Assembly (NCBI RefSeq): GCF_000801105.2
Contig: NC_079518.1
Coordinates: forward strand, 13,338,106 to 13,402,105
Reading direction: 5' to 3'
Source: Raphanus sativus
Taxonomy: Eukaryota > Streptophyta > Magnoliopsida > Brassicales > Brassicaceae
Length of the DNA stretch: 64,000 bases
Part shown: positions 62,650-64,000 of the stretch, one piece after another
Layout of the letters: every line of letters starts with the position of its first letter
Position numbering within the stretch: the stretch's first letter is position 1
Notes under the pieces: generated by a model
The model's input: the letters and a program-made list of their open reading frames with translations, nothing else
What the model was told of the DNA's origin: nothing
Database searches by the model: none
Made by a program: the position numbers and the translations under genes

Positions 62650-63225
62650 GATTGATTGATTGATTTGGGTTTCTTTTTCTTTGTGGGGGATCTATGTACT
62701 GTACAGCTATGGAGGATCGTGGGTTGTCTCTTCCTTATTCTCTCGTCGGTAAAATCTAGAAGAAAACAAAAAGGCAAGTGTTTTTTGTTTTTGTTTTTTT
62801 TTTTGGTGAGCCGTAAAGTATTGAAACTCAAATGGGGGTCAGTGGGAAAGTTTGTGTGGGGTTTTATACATGCATTACTCCCAAATCACTCCTTGTTTTT
62901 CTGTATTGATTTCCGCGTTTGTTTCGTTTTGTAATCCGCGTTTGAACCGTTTTACTAATTTCAAGTGATGTATAAACTCGATAATGAGTGTGTTTTGATT
63001 TGAAGTCACAATATTATACTTTTTTATTTAATTCATTGCATTACTGAAGGCTGCAGTAATATCATCTATTTTTTTTAATTAAAATAGAGCCAAAAACAAC
63101 AATTTGGTGGAGCTAAAGATGGAACATGGTCATACTGAAGTTGTAGTTGGTAGTGTGACCACTGTCGGTATAATTGAATAAACAGAAAAAACCAACGTTA
63201 ATAAGAAAACAAAATAAAAAGGGGG
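62650..63225. other. 5' flank of the Ser-rich protein gene
   Basis: Probable 5' UTR and promoter of the minus-strand gene, with a poly(T) run near 62800. ORFs here on both strands are low-complexity. No other gene seen. Confidence 0.45.
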
Positions 63226-63990
63226 AAAATGTTAAACAAATCCTCAACTTTGCGATTTGAACCATTATAATCCCCAGCTTTCAAAATAACCACAAAAATC
63301 ACACATTTATTATCAAATATTTAAAAAATCTCTAACTTTTCGTTGAATGGATCAATTTAAACCTGACGTTAATTACACTGACAGAATATTTAAACTCAGT
63401 TAATTCTCATCGTTAACCAAAAAGACACCGTGTTTTGTCAATTAAAAAAACACATCTCCTCTTATTATTTCTCAAATTGATTTGAAGGTTTTCTCTAAAT
63501 TACGAATCCTAAATCACGAACCATCATCAAAAATCTTCGACGAACCAGATCGTAGAGAGAAAAGATGAGTAATCAAAAGAACAAGAAGTCTTGACAAGAG
63601 AAATTTGGTGGTTCCAGCTCTGTAGCGTCTATGTCAGCGGTGTCAGGACAATCTCGTGGCGAGCTTCTCGGAGAATTATCCAAAGCCGTTGGGGTCAAAA
63701 GTGGAGTCGACGATTTAGATAAAAGGAAAAAGAGCAAAACAGATGTTCTCGATGGCGAAGAAAATGTATTTTTAATTGACAAAACACGGCATTGTTTTGT
63801 TTTACGAAGAAAATTAACTGAGTTTAAATATTCTGTCAGTGTAATTAACGTCGGGTTTAAGGTGATCCATTCAACAAAAAGTTAGAGCTTTTTTAGATTG
63901 TTGATAATAAATGTATGATTTTTGTGGTTATTTTAAAACTGAGGATTATAATGATCCAAATCGTAAAGTTGAGGATTTGTTTAACATTTT
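63226..63990 (+). mobile_element. Long-TIR (MULE-like) non-autonomous element with coding-like cargo
   Basis: The left 63226-63450 and right 63770-63990 arms are inverted copies about 85-90% identical over some 220 bp, starting AAAATGTTAAACAAATCC. About 320 bp lies between. The centre is GC-richer and reads ATG AGT AAT CAA AAG AAC (63565), a stop after nine codons, then an in-frame-looking GGSSSVASMSAVSGQSRGE and LLGELSKAVGVKSGVDDLDK. This has coding-like composition and may be a captured or original gene fragment. No transposase. The target duplication could not be confirmed because the right flank is only 10 bp. Confidence 0.7.
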
Positions 63991-64000
63991 TTTTCAAATT

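Overview
This is a plant nuclear window. It has split genes with GT-AG introns, very AT-rich intergenic DNA and many plant-type transposons. Protein identities point to the Brassicaceae, probably Brassica or a close relative: the recognisable genes closely resemble Arabidopsis genes and lie in the same order as Arabidopsis At4g18210 down to At4g18070 (PUP10, PUP7, PUP8, polygalacturonase, WRKY28, TPK3, DUF1296 gene, RPL32, an unnamed Ser-rich protein). Locus assignments come from memory of the families and gene order; no search was run.

Layout. 1-9.0 kb: a minus-strand cluster of purine permease (PUP) genes: a PUP10-like gene cut by the left edge, a PUP7-like 3' relic, a second PUP10-like copy broken by a 2-bp deletion, an intact PUP7-like gene and an intact PUP8-like gene. 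9.1-10.9 kb: a non-autonomous MULE with a perfect 9-bp target duplication. 11.4 kb: a polygalacturonase relic. 11.9 kb: a perfect 35-bp hairpin. 13.7-14.8 kb: WRKY28. 15.0-23.5 kb: a poly(A) retroposon split by a complete but decayed CACTA transposon (15079-22457, TSD TAA). 23.9-34.2 kb: gene-poor DNA with Helitron ends, two SINEs and copies of a short AT-rich repeat family. 34.4-35.7 kb: a TPK3-like two-pore K+ channel with an in-frame stop between its two pores. 36.6-39.9 kb: a seven-exon DUF1296 (GIP1-like) gene. 40.5-49.1 kb: Helitrons, a Harbinger relic and a retroposon with a 16-bp TSD; this replaces the interval where Arabidopsis has PHYE and neighbours. 49.3-50.0 kb: ribosomal protein eL32. 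50.7-55.3 kb: AT-rich repeats. 55.5-57.7 kb: an intact LRR receptor-like protein. 58.2-60.4 kb: a minus-strand Helitron with an internal duplication. 61.5-62.6 kb: a conserved Ser-rich protein of unknown role. 63.2-64.0 kb: a long-TIR element with coding-like cargo.

The genes do not form one pathway. They are a fractionated syntenic block: transport (PUPs, TPK3), transcription (WRKY28, DUF1296), translation (eL32) and surface perception (the RLP, apparently not part of the ancestral order). I found no clearly new biological system. The strongest leads are the single-pore truncation of TPK3, the duplicated PUP10-PUP7 module, a Helitron ending about 30 bp before the eL32 promoter motifs, and nested transposons whose boundaries can be read exactly.
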